DNA from: Symbiodinium natans
Lineage: Eukaryota; Sar; Dinophyceae; Suessiales; Symbiodiniaceae
Length of the DNA: 64,000 nucleotides
NCBI GenBank assembly: GCA_905221605.1
Contig: CAJNDS010000493.1
Coordinates: forward strand, 62,001 to 126,000
Reading direction: 5' to 3'
The position numbers and the translations under genes are program-made. Shown here piece by piece: positions 51,299 through 62,047 of the stretch; within the stretch, counting starts at the first letter, position 1; every line of letters starts with the position of its first letter. Below the pieces are notes generated by a model. That model saw nothing but the letters and a program-made list of their open reading frames with translations. It had not been told where the DNA came from and did no database searches.

Positions 51299-51345
51299 TC
51301 CCTAAACCCTAAACCCTAAACCCTAAACCCTAAACCTTAAACCTT
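51299..51345 (-). repeat. Telomeric array abutting an inverted-repeat element
   Basis: Six to seven CCCTAAA units, the last two with CCTTAAA. Confidence 0.93.
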
Positions 51346-51559
51346 GACAGCACCCATGAACCTCCATGCACCACAGAGTTGGACACAAAACCCCCGATCC
51401 TGCGAGCCTTGCCCGCATCCTCGCCCTGCCCAGACGTCTCTGGTGCCTGTCAATGCTCCAGAAGGAGACATATATAAAGATATATATATATATGTAAACA
51501 TATAAAAAATAAATGAAAAAACATAAATGCATAAACAAATATTGTATACCTATCTATAT

Positions 51560-51564
<5 letters not shown>

Positions 51565-51597
<33 letters not shown>
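51565..51597. repeat. (TA)n microsatellite
   Basis: About sixteen TA units within a wider AT-rich stretch (51470-51600). Confidence 0.95.
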
Positions 51598-51599
<2 letters not shown>

Positions 51600-53652
51600 G
51601 ACTAACCCCCCCCCCCTATTTTACATTCTACAAACGTAGATGCCTCGGGCAGATTCGAGTTTGTCACAAAGCCCCTTGCTGATTGCGCGCCTTCTTCGAG
51701 TCGCTGGCATGGCGCACTCGCCCCAGGCTGACGCCCACCGGAGAAGTGGCGCAGGGAGAGGGGCGCCGCCAAACGGGCAACGCGGCCGCACGCAGGCCTT
51801 GCAACGCACGAACTCGAACGCAACACCGAGTTGATCCCAACCGGCATTGTGAGACAGCAAGGGATCCACTTTCTTTGCGGCCCTTCCCTTGACTACTCAT
51901 ACTCACTTCCGGGTCACAGCCACAGGAACTTCCGGCCTCCCAGCACATGGCGTGAGCAGCGCAGCAGCGGCGCGGCAACCAGCTGCCGGGCAGCGGCCAT
52001 TCTCCCGAGGTGAGCTTCTGGGGGGGGTTCGGGGATGCTCGGGCATATTCGGGGGGATGTTCGTGGGGATGTTCTTTCTGGCCTGGGGATTCCGTTGAAC
52101 GGGCCGCCGACTAGAGTGCAGACTGTTGGATGTCTGTTGCTGACCCCCATCAGAACAAGAAACAGCTTCGCTCCGGGCCACTTGCTGGATCACAGCTGCG
52201 GCGGGTCACTCACCCATCTTCACCCCACAATGCGAACCGAAGAAGCAAGGCCCGAAAATCTAAGCTGGGTCCCCGCCACTAAATCTTCAAACGTTTACTT
52301 GCTGGGAATGCCGGAATGGGGCGTCATTCTGTCAGGCGTTTGGTTATTGAATGTGCTTACTTCCTAGGTCCCAACTTTTTGGACAAAACAGGGGCTGTGG
52401 AAAACCCCACAATTATTAGGTTGTTTGAAAAGCTCGTTGTTTTAGCTCCTTGTTTTTACGTTTGATGAGTGGTCTTAAAAAGCATGTTCACAGAAAAACA
52501 TGACTGCTTGTGACAGCACAAACAACCCTGCGCAGTATGTCGGGGTTCGCAGAAGCAAAAATGCCGTAAGTATCATTTGGCATATGCGCGACAGTCCCGA
52601 GAGTTCCAGACACGTCCAACATCCTGCTGAGGTGTGTTGCGCAAAGAGGCAAACACGCTACACATGCAGGGGAGGACCATATACACCACGAGCACACAGA
52701 AAGCAAGGCCACGCACCACCGACATGCCCACGACACAGAGATCAGCACTAATCGCAGCATTTACGGCACGACGAGGCCACAAGCACAAACGCGACCCTGC
52801 CTTGCTGACACGTCCTCTGCGACAGTCAACTAACGAACCCTAAACCCTAAACCCTAAACCCTAAACCCTAAACCCTAAACCCTAAACGACACGCAGCCGG
52901 GACATGAAACTCCCAGATGAGGCTACGACCTGGGCGCGACCAAACATCACCGACGTCTGCCAGCGACGCACGAGTCATCATCCAAATGAAGCACGCAGGA
53001 CACGACAACGACAAGACCCCAGGCTCACTTCCGGGCCAGGTGAACCCTTGCAAAGGCGTTGTGGACGCTTGGCAGACGCGATTTAGAACACCTCCCCAAC
53101 ACCTGGAGCTCGTCGCTGTCCAACGCTTTCTCGTTCAACCAACTCCAGAGACTTCCCTGCCATTTCTTCTCTTTGACGTGACACGATTAACTCATACGAA
53201 GGTTTTCTTTTGCGGTTGAAGTTCTGGATGCTCAAGTGACAACCCATCCCAGGGCCCCAAAGCCCCAAACCCTGCGCCATCTTTTTTTCAGACCGCTCCG
53301 TCAAGCTCAGCTTCTCAAGACTTGGTCCCTTTTGAAATCACTATTATCCAGCAGCCCCGGATTACTCGGGCATCCAAAGAGGGGACCCTGAAATTTAGAG
53401 AAGTGACCAGTTGTGCAGGTGTGTGCTCGCGTCTTCTCACCATAGGCCCACCCTGGCCAGCAGGGGACTGGATTTTGGGGACATGGGCTTTAAAGTGGCT
53501 GTCAGTCAAACTCAAACAAACCCAAACCCCTCCTTTGGGGCTCTGCAAGCCTCGCCGATTCGCGTCGATGTCCGGCTCCCTGGACCTCGTTAGCTCCAAC
53601 ATGCCCATCAACGTGCTAGAGGAGTTGCGTTTCGGGTTCAGAGTTCAACAAG
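51600..53652. other. Non-coding, no recognised gene
   Basis: GC-rich start with C and G runs, then mixed sequence. One telomeric array (52837-52887). Short frames on both strands show no known motif. Confidence 0.45.
52837..52887 (-). repeat. Interstitial telomeric array (CCCTAAA)n
   Basis: Seven perfect CCCTAAA units. Confidence 0.96.
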
Positions 53653-53806
53653 GCTTAGGGTTTAGGGTTTAGGGTTTAGGGTTTAGGGTTGAGGGTTGAG
53701 GGTTGAGGGTTGATGGTTTAGGGTTCAGGGTTCAGGGTTTAGGGTTAGGGTTTAGGGTTTAGGGTTAGGGTTTAGGGTTTAGGGTTTAGGGTTTAGGGTT
53801 TAGGGT
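53653..53806 (+). repeat. Interstitial telomeric array with TTGAGGG and TTAGGG variants
   Basis: About twenty-two units. A block of TTGAGGG and occasional 6-base TTAGGG (animal/fungal-type) units interrupt TTTAGGG. A facing CCCTAAA/CCCTAGA array lies at about 53845-53918. Confidence 0.94.
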
Positions 53807-56644
53807 CTCACTTCCCAGAATTCCTGACCCCGCCTTGTTGGAGAACCCTAAACCCTAAACCCTATAGACCCTAGACCCTAGACCCTAGACCCTCAACCCT
53901 CAACCCTAAACCCTAACCCGACGGGTTAGCATGCAGAGCTCACGGATGGAGTCGCAAGCGCTGCTCAAGACGCGTCCAAGATGTAGCTGCCTGCCTGCTC
54001 CGCCCTTACCTGAACCCTACACCCTGAACACCCAAAACCCGAAACCCAAAACCCCAAACCCTAAACCAATCCCCAATCATCCCCTAATCTAAGAACGCCC
54101 TGGGCTCAGGGTTTAGAGTTCAGTGCCTGGGGTAACTGTGCGTGGAGATAATTCCCAAAGAAGAAACCTTTTTTATCCGCGGAGTGCCACAGGGGGCGGT
54201 ACCCGGGAGCAGAAAAGTCGGCAGCCCCTGCGGGCGGGGAAAACACGCCGAATTCGTTGGGGCCCTCAGCCCCAAACTCCAAACCCTAAGCCCTAAACTG
54301 CAAAAGGCCGCCCTCCAAAAGTTGAAGAAGCTCCAGTCAGAGGAAGGAAAAGTGAGGACGCAGGGGGTCCAACTAGGCTACATAGAGTTTAAGGATTGGA
54401 GGGATTGAGGGTTCATCGAGGTTGAGAGGGCAGATGTGTTGGGAGGGTCTTGGGCCTTACGGCTCCTTACCTAGGCCGGCGAAGGCCCTGGAAACATGCA
54501 CAGCAGCTCCAATTGGCAGTTGTCCCACGCGGCCGTGCACCCGTAGGAGGCACCTGCGACCGCAAGCTTCTAAAGTGGGTTTGGGATTTGGGGTTTAGGG
54601 TTTAGGGTTTAGGGCTTCTCGCCGCGCCGCGGCAGTAGATTTCATGCGGAGATGGCGCCCCAACACACCCAGGGGGTGTGAGGGGGCGGCATATGTCGCG
54701 GCGGCGTATATTGAAGTTGGGGCCACCACAGCCAGAAAGGTTGGGTTGTTTTATTTTTCCCACCCCCTGCTTACGCAGGCATCCACCCAACTTTTTTCCT
54801 TTTAGGGTTTCGGGCTAACGCCCTAAATTCCCACTTCCCACCCCCATCCTTTGAACGGCTGGGTAGGAGAGGTTCGGGCAGGTGTCCAGCAGTGAGGGGG
54901 ACCCCGTCCTTTAACTCCGTTCTTAGAGCTTCTTGTGGAGGTCGTAGAGTTGATGCTCCGGCTTGTTGCCTAGGATTAGACGTCGCTTGGTCAGAGGCTT
55001 TGGCAAGGGGTTTTGCATCAATGCTTACACCCCAACCCAAATGTCAACCATGCTCAAGGCATCAGATTTGATTATGATTATAGTCATTCTAGCAGTTCAT
55101 GGAATTCGTCGTTTTAATTGCCCTCTTACCGTCTGTCGGCCCAAGGAGGGCCAGGGTCGGGGGGGCCAGGGCTAGAGGGGGCGTCAGGAGGGCCAAACAG
55201 GGGCCAGGCGGGGGCCAGTCACGGAGGGTTACGTGGGTCTTTGAGCAATCGCCCAGGCCCTCTGGTCCCTTAACACGCAACCAACGCGCAGAAGCCTTCT
55301 TTGACAATGGGAAAAGGGGGGTGGGGTACTGCACCGGCACTGGAGGTGCAGCTCACGCTCAACACAACTCTTTAGGCTTGCATAGTAAGTCCAAGCGATG
55401 GTGTTAGTCGCTGTCGGGTGTAGTGCTGGGTCCAGGCAACCTAGAAAAGGGTGGGTACGGCCTAAGCAGGCCTGGGCGGGAATTTAGGGTTTAGGGTTTA
55501 GGGTTTAGGGTTTGGGGTTTAGGGTTTAGGGTTTAGGGTTTAGGGTTTAGGGTTTAGGGTCCAAGGAATCAGAGAGCTTTGGGTTGGCTTTGCAGCTTGA
55601 AGGTTTTCGAGTCTTTTGGGGGGGCGGAGGGGGGGGTGACGCTAATGGCCTCCTCTGGGCGGGTCGGTAGGAGCTCGCTAGCGCAAGGCAGCTCTGCCGA
55701 GACGGTTTTGGACGCCTGTGCTGAGCGGAGGTACCGACAGAGGGCAAGTTCGGCCAAAGGAAGCAGTCAGAAGCAAGTCATAGTCGTTGCCATGGCCATG
55801 TTCAATGGTACATAGTAAGGAGTAAATAGTACATAGTGTCTAGTAAACGCAAACAGTGAACGGTAGAGAATCATACCCAGCAAACAGTGAACAGCAAATA
55901 GTGATATATCTCAAGTGCACAGAGTCAGTAGTAACGCGTACATATTTCTAAGTGGTAACTGTCAAAAGGCAGATAGTCAAACAGTCAAAGCAGGCATTTG
56001 TTGTTTTATGTGTTTTTCGACATATGTGTATTTTATTCTATTTACCCCCGCCCCGCCCAACCCCCCGCACAACCCCCCCCCCCCCCCCCCGCCCCACCCG
56101 CCGATCAGCGACACTGCACCAAAAAAACAAAGACGTATATGTATGTGTGTGTATACATATATATATATATGTAAGTACATCGGGTTGTGTGTGTGTATTC
56201 TAGAACATGTACGGCCACGAGCTTGTGCAAAGGGAAGCGTGCAATCTGGCTTTGCGCGACTTCTGGCATTTCGCGACTACTGCTGCATAAACCAAATAAT
56301 CAACAGCCATATGGCAACTTTGAACCGAAAGCTCAAGCTGACGTAGCGGGCCTCGCCGCCGGCGCGGCACAGGAAGGCTGCGAGCAAGAGAAGCCTGGAG
56401 CACCAGCGACTGCCCCAGCAGTTTCCTCTACGACCCGCTACTGCACGAAGGGTTTCGGGAACCTGGCGAAATTTGAAGGGGCCTACAAGGTTTCGGGCTT
56501 CGGGCATACCCTACACCGAACCTTTAGCTGAGGGGCAACGAGGAGGCCGGGTTGGCGGCAGCCAACGCAAGGGCACAGAATGCCAGAGGAAAAACATCCG
56601 CGAGGCCTCCGGCAGGTGTCAAGTAGGAACTCTCAACCCTAAGG
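53807..56644. other. Non-coding with arrays and homopolymer runs
   Basis: Holds degenerate CCCTAAA sequence (53845-54070), an array at 55482-55560, a stretch of imperfect AACAGTGAACAG-type repeats (55800-55990), a C run (56069-56091) and short CA/TA-rich sequence (56135-56200). No gene recognised. Confidence 0.5.
55482..55560 (+). repeat. Interstitial telomeric array (TTTAGGG)n
   Basis: Eleven units, one TTTGGGG. Confidence 0.95.
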
Positions 56645-56745
56645 TTGGGATGTTCCCCCTTCTACTAGACAGTCCTTGATGGAGATTCTAGTTTCTCGTA
56701 TTAGAATCCCTATCAAGGACTGTTAGTATAAGGGGAACATCCCAC
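56645..56745. mobile_element. Foldback element family A, copy 3
   Basis: Ends TTGGGATGTTCCCCCTT and TAAGGGGAACATCCCA; inner arms AGTCCTTGATGGAGATT and AATCCCTATCAAGGACT. TAAGGT occurs on both sides (56640-56645 and 56749-56754). As drawn it would be a GT-AG intron (AAG|GTTGGG to GTAAG|GTC) if transcribed in this direction. Confidence 0.88.
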
Positions 56746-57317
56746 ATGTAAGGTCCCAAACCCTGTTGGGGTTCCTAAGTTTAAAACCTTCGAACCCTTC
56801 AAGCCCTGAAGATCTGAAGCAAGAACCTGCTCCTGCCCGTCTTCGTCCACACCAACACGGGCTAGGCGAGGCGTCTGTAGATTTCGGGAAGCTCAGATCA
56901 GAGGGATTGGCGGCTGATGTTGTTGGGAATTGCAGAAATCATTCAGGAACGTCCGCAATCCCTGAACCCATCGAACTGAAACCTGCCTGAGCACCTGGCA
57001 CAAGACGCAACTGGACTATGGCTCCTCGCAGTTTGAGCTGGCTTGAGGCAAGATAAGGGCAAGCTCTCCCAACAAGTACAGCGGGCTTGTTCCCCAGGCC
57101 CAGGGCACACATGGGGGCTTACCCTTGTATAAGCCCCCCCAAAAAAGTAGGATTCCCTTCTAAGCAGGACCCCCAAAACAGGTTCCCCGAATGGCGGAAA
57201 CCCCCGCATGCCTTGCCGGCACAGCCGCCCGGCTTTCGTGGCCTCTGCTGCGGGCTCGGTCTCCGTAACGCAGGGGGAGTCGATGTCGGTGTCGGCCTTG
57301 GCGACCTTGCGGTGACA

Positions 57318-57400
57318 CTGGGATGTTCCCCCATTAACAGGGATTATAGTACCCATTTTAATTCCTATTAAGGACTGCTAAGAAAAGGAGGAGCGTCCAA
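57318..57400. mobile_element. Foldback element family A, copy 4, diverged
   Basis: TGGGATGTTCCCCCATTA at the left; TTAAGGACTGCTAAGAAAAG and GAGCGTCCAA at the right. Flanked by similar octamers GGTGACAC and GGTCACAC (7 of 8), though the right one starts a few bases outside the expected end. Confidence 0.7.
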
Positions 57401-57593
57401 ATGGTCACACTCTAAACGCTAAAAGCGTCGAAGATTTCTTTCGGGCAAAAGCATTCGGCGGCGTTTGGGCTCGAAGGCTTCTGCAGCTCCCTCTCTCCAT
57501 CGTCACTGTGGAACTGCAGGCCTGATTGTGTTGAAGTACTTTTGCCCTAAACCCGAAACCGGGACCCGAACACAAGCGTGCATCATGAACAAC

Positions 57594-58137
57594 ACGCGAA
57601 TCATGAGCATCAGCTGGGCAGCTGCGCTCGAAAAGTGGCAGCAGAAGCGCCCATCATGGGCAGGCGCGCCCGGAAAGCAAAAGCAGCAGCGCGCATCATG
57701 AGCATCAGCTGGGCTGGTGCGCCCGGAAAGCAAAAGCAGTAGCGCGCATCATGAGCATCAGCTGGGCAGGTGCGCCCGGAAAGCAAAAGCAGTAATTAAG
57801 GCGCATCATGCGCATCAGCTGCGCAGGTCCGCACGGAAAGCAAAAGCAGTAGCGCGCATCATGAGCATCAGCTGGTTACGTGCTCCCGGAAAGCAAAAGC
57901 AGTAATTAAGGCGCATCATGAGCATCAGCTGGGCAGGTGCGCCCAGAAAGCAAAAGCAGTAGCGTCATGAGCATCAGCTGGGCTGGTGCGCCCGGAAAGC
58001 AAAAGCAGTAACGCGCATCATGAGCATCAGCTGGGCTGGTGCGCCCGGAAAGCAAAAGCAGCAGCGCGCATTATCAGCATCAGCTGGACACACCATCCGC
58101 TGGGCAGGTGCGCCCGGAAAGCGCCAGGAGAAGTGGG
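57594..58137 (+). repeat. Minisatellite, unit about 52 bases, roughly ten copies
   Basis: Unit core: ATCATGAGCATCAGCTGGGC followed by GGTGCGCCCGGAAAGCAAAA and GCAGTA. Two copies carry an extra TAATTAAGG at the junction, and a few are truncated. The unit length is not a multiple of three, so it is not a protein repeat. Confidence 0.95.
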
Positions 58138-58565
58138 CACTATTAGCATGATCGGATAAAGCCGAAACCTTTTCGTATCAAAACCCTACGCAACCCCCCA
58201 CATCTCTGCCTCCAGGCGGGCCGTGAGAGTCAGGGAGAACTCGGGCGAGTGGAGGAAATCTGAGTAGGCGCGCCTCGCTGCAAAGCCCAAACAACGTTCA
58301 GCATTCTATGGCTTCTAAGGCGGCTGAGGGCCAAAGCAAATTGAGAAATCGTGTTCCACATCAACCCCTGGCCTAGAAACCTAAGCCTTTCGGGTGTAGG
58401 GCCTTCAGGCTTTGTGTATGTTGCCTCTTGGGGTTTATGAGCTTCTTCAACACGGATCTGCCCGTTGACTTCGCAGCACAGAACGAAAGTTCTGTTCTTC
58501 GAAGACTTGTCGCTTAGGCGCGTAATAGCGTAGGGGCGTGCGCTGAATTCTTGGAGGCGTGCTGT

Positions 58566-58676
58566 GGTTAGTAGGGAATGATGGAATGAGGTGCCCTATT
58601 GAGGTAGCCTATATCTCCCTGCATATACCCTTTAAGGGATTATATAGGCACCTCATTCCCTCATTCCCTACTAACC
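58566..58676. mobile_element. Foldback element family D, nearly perfect inverted repeat
   Basis: The first 30 bases (58566-58595) and the reverse complement of the last 30 (58647-58676) differ at one position. They start GGTTAGTAGGGAATGA and end TCATTCCCTACTAACC. The centre (58596-58646) also contains short inverted segments. No obvious target duplication. High arm identity suggests recent origin or copying within the hairpin. Confidence 0.9.
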
Positions 58677-59569
58677 AATAGTAAGTGGCATGCTTCACAG
58701 GGTACAAGTATCTTTGAGCGGGCCGGGTCGGGGGGGGGAGCGGGGCGGAGCTTGGACCGTCAGGTGACACCCGATCGAGTCAGAGCTGCACTTGTTTTTG
58801 CATGGCCTGTAGCTTCAACACCCGGTTTGAGAGCGTGTCTTGGGATCGGCCTTGTGCTGTGAAGCCCCTGAGAGCTCACAGCAGGCATTCTTCGACATTC
58901 AGGCCCAAACTGAGCATCAGCTCCTGTACAGTTCTGGTTTCTGGTAAGCCCCAGAAGATGCATAGACTTCTACCGGAACACTCAGGAAGACCTCCCCACC
59001 AGGGCCCATCCCGGAAAAGTCCAAAGACCTCCCCCCTCCCCGCCCCGACTTGCCACCAGGAAACGGGTCGTGCTGGCCCCCTGCTCTGGAGGGCAGCCAG
59101 TAGCTCTTGCCACCATCCTGGTCAGGAGGGAAAAAAAACTCCCTCCCTTGCAGCGGAGGTCTCCGGACTTCCAGGTTCGGCTCGGGGTGTGAGGCTTGGG
59201 TGGGGGCGTTGAAGTGTGGAGCTTGTGACTGCAGATTCGAGGCTTTGAGAGAATCCTGGCCATGAAGCGCACAAGAACCCCACGGAACGCCATGATCCAC
59301 AACGAAGGGACCCTCACTCAAAACAACTACCGGGTGAGCAAAGCACTAACCCTAAGCCCTAAGCCCTAAACCCTAAACCCTACACCCTAGACCCTAAACC
59401 TTAAACCCTAAACCCTATAAACCCGAAACCCTAACCGTAAACCCCAAACCCGAAACCCTAAACCCTGAACCCCTGCCTGCATACCCTCCCGCCGGTTCTC
59501 AGCGATCTCGGTCAGCAGCCAAGAGCTGAGGCCCTCCGAGGCCCAGGACTTGAGGTCTGCCTGGAAAAG

Positions 59570-59645
59570 GGTTTAGGGTTTAGGGTTCAGGGTTTAGGGT
59601 TTAGGGTTTAGGGGTTTGGGGTTTAGGGTTTAGGGTTTAGGGTTT
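59570..59645 (+). repeat. Interstitial telomeric array (TTTAGGG)n
   Basis: About ten units with TTCAGGG and TTTGGGG variants. Confidence 0.94.
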
Positions 59646-60497
59646 CGGGTTTTTAGGGTAGCTATTTCGGGTTTAGGGGCGCGGGACTTCGGCGTGAGGG
59701 CATCGAAGGCTTTCAAGGGGGTTGAGGTCCTCGCCTCAGGTTTCAACATGTTTCAACGATGTGGACCGTTCGAGTTTGCGCGGCTTGGTCCATCACAAGT
59801 TGCACATCAAGGTCGTGGCTGGGCAGCGGGTAGGTCGCAAAAAAGAAAACTTCCCCCGAAAACGGCAGCTCCTCAAACATCTCAACCCCACATCAAAGCC
59901 ACAAAAGACAACGCGGGAGATCTGCCGCCTTCAGCGAGCCATCGCTCGTCCGAAGGAACTGAATCCTGAGCTGAGCCGCCCTTGAACCACCCGTTTCCGT
60001 TCGGGGTTGAAGGTTTAGGATTGAGGGTTTTGGGATTCAGGGTTAGGGCTTTAGGGGTTAGGGCTTTAGGGTTTAGGGATTTAGGGATTTAGGGTCGAAG
60101 TTCCCTGCTCAGATTCCAATTGATGTGCGCTTGGAGAAGAACCTTTCCAATAAGAGCCCTGGCGGATTTGCTGAAGAAGATCGTCTTGATTCAAGCTCCC
60201 ATTCCCAAAAAAATCCCTAAGCCTTAGGCCCTAAGCTCTAAACCCCCAACTTCAGCACCCTAAACTTAAGCCCCACACTCTCCAACTCAGTCGGCGGCTT
60301 GCTGGCAGTGACCTCGTTCAAGATCCGGCGCACCGCCGACCACGTCCTCTCGTCTTCTTGCTCTTGGCTCTTTGCATCTTGCCGTTTGATGCTCCTGACT
60401 TACTAGTACTAGAGGATTAAGTACTAGAGGATGAGTACCTATACTAGCACTCAGTACGAACACTAAGGCAAATACTCGAACTGGCACTAGTACTCGT

Positions 60498-60533
<36 letters not shown>
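60498..60533 (+). repeat. (AGC)n trinucleotide repeat
   Basis: Twelve AGC units. On the minus strand it lies in a 125-codon frame as poly-Leu (reverse complement GCT/CTG/TGC), but there is no other support for coding. Confidence 0.97.
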
Positions 60534-60534
<1 letters not shown>

Positions 60535-61394
60535 CAGAAAACGGCTTGAAGGGCGATGCGCAAAGGCCGGCTCGCTCTCTCTTTACTTTTTCTCTCTGAT
60601 TTTGTTTCTCTCCCTCTCTCACGGAATGGGTCTCTCCTTCGTCCTTTCCGTAGTTGTTTTGCACATTGATCTTGCTACTTAAGTCGTTCTCTCACTAAAC
60701 CCATCGTTTTCTTCTCCCACTCTCTTTTTCCTCACTGTCTCACTCACTCCACCTCGCCTCAATCAAGCGTTCCACTCAATCAAAAGCGTTCCACCCGCCC
60801 CAAATTCTGAACTAGCTAGATGAGGAGGAGGATCCCTCCCCACCCACGAACACCCCCCGCCCCCTCAATCAAAAAAAGATTCCACCAAAGAACCGCCGCC
60901 CCAAAACCCGAACCCTAGATAAACCCTAAACCTTGTTTTGCAAGTCCCCCCCCCCCCCCCCACCCCCCCCACGAAGGTCCCGCCAAAGATGCTTGGGGCA
61001 TCCACCAGCAGACAGCGGCCTAAGCCTGGGTTTGGTTTAGGGTTAGGATTTAGGGCTTCTGGCCTAGGCTTAGGGTCTAGGGCCTCGGGTTTAGTAGCTT
61101 TTACTAGTCGAGCTATCCCATAACATTAAGAACATATAAACTCTCATTTTCAGCTGCACCTTATCCCTTAAGCCTTGAGCTAAAACCTCTCTACGCCCCA
61201 AATCGCAGGCCTTGCAGCCTTGAGGCCCTGAAACCCTAAACCCGGGCCTGCCCACGAACACCCATTTAAGGCTTAAATATACAGATGATATAGAGGTTTA
61301 GCGTTTACGGTTTAGGATTTAGGGTGTAGAGTTTAGGGTTTAGGGTTTAGGGTTTAGGGTTTTTTTTATAAGGGTTTAGGGTCTACAGTAAACT

Positions 61395-61475
61395 CCAGAC
61401 AGTTGGAACATGGTTTAAGAATGAGTAGAGCTGGGAACCCTTTAGTATACCTTTTGGGGTATGGGAACTTTCTGG
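61395..61475. mobile_element. Foldback element family C, copy 2
   Basis: Ends CCAGACAGTTGGAACATGG and GGGAACTTTCTGG, matching the ends of 31134-31236; the right arm has lost part of the repeat. A telomeric array (about 61326-61362) lies 30 bases upstream and another begins 12 bases downstream. Confidence 0.65.
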
Positions 61476-61758
61476 CGATTGCTGTACGGTTTAGGGTTTA
61501 GGGTTTAGGGTGAGGGTGAGGGGTTTTTGCGAGGGACGGCATGCGTCATCTCGCCGCTTGGGCAAGCAAATTCGACGCAAGTCGTTTCGGCCTCGGAGGG
61601 CGCTTGAAAGCTCTCGCGAATGGGGCCTTGTTTCAGCCGCGCCATTCTCCTTTGCCCACCCGCGCCCATAGAGGGCGGCTCCCACCCTTAACCAGCTCCG
61701 CCTTCGAGGGCTTAGTTTCCTAAACTCACTTTTAGGAAACGATCTTGATCTTCAAACT

Positions 61759-61980
61759 ATGCTTTTGTCTTTGATTGTTTGCTGCTTTTATGTTTGTATT
61801 TGTTTTCTCTTTCTGTCTTTACTTCTTTGTTGCTCCTTTCTGCAGCTTCTTCTTCTTCTTCTATATTATTTCTTTATTTCTTTCCTTTTTCCTTTTATTT
61901 TATGTTCTTTCCTTTTCTTTTCTTTCTTTCTTTATTTCTTTATTTCTTTCTTTCCTGCTTTCCTTTCTTTCTTTCTTTCA

Positions 61981-62043
<63 letters not shown>
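61759..62043 (+). repeat. Pyrimidine-rich tract ending in (CT)30
   Basis: A long T/C-rich stretch of TTTCTTT and CTTT units, then a pure CT run at about 61984-62043. Its three plus-strand frames are open only because of the composition. Confidence 0.95.

Positions 62044-62047
<4 letters not shown>

Larger units (their letters stand above)
58677..61394. other. Non-coding or unassigned
   Basis: Degenerate telomeric sequence at 59343-59470, an array at 59570-59645, degenerate heptamers at 60000-60095 and C runs at 60946-60970. On the minus strand about 59885-59745 a frame of about 46 codons has balanced composition and might be an exon, but no domain is recognised. Confidence 0.45.

Noticed and set aside
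60287-60664. 125-codon minus-strand frame with a poly-Leu run
   Set aside because: The run is the (AGC)12 microsatellite, and the rest is Arg/Lys/Glu-rich without known motifs.
1601-61362. Telomeric arrays as evidence of a chromosome end or assembly joins at telomeres
   Set aside because: Dozens of short arrays in both orientations are spread evenly and lie inside introns and small elements, so they are interstitial.
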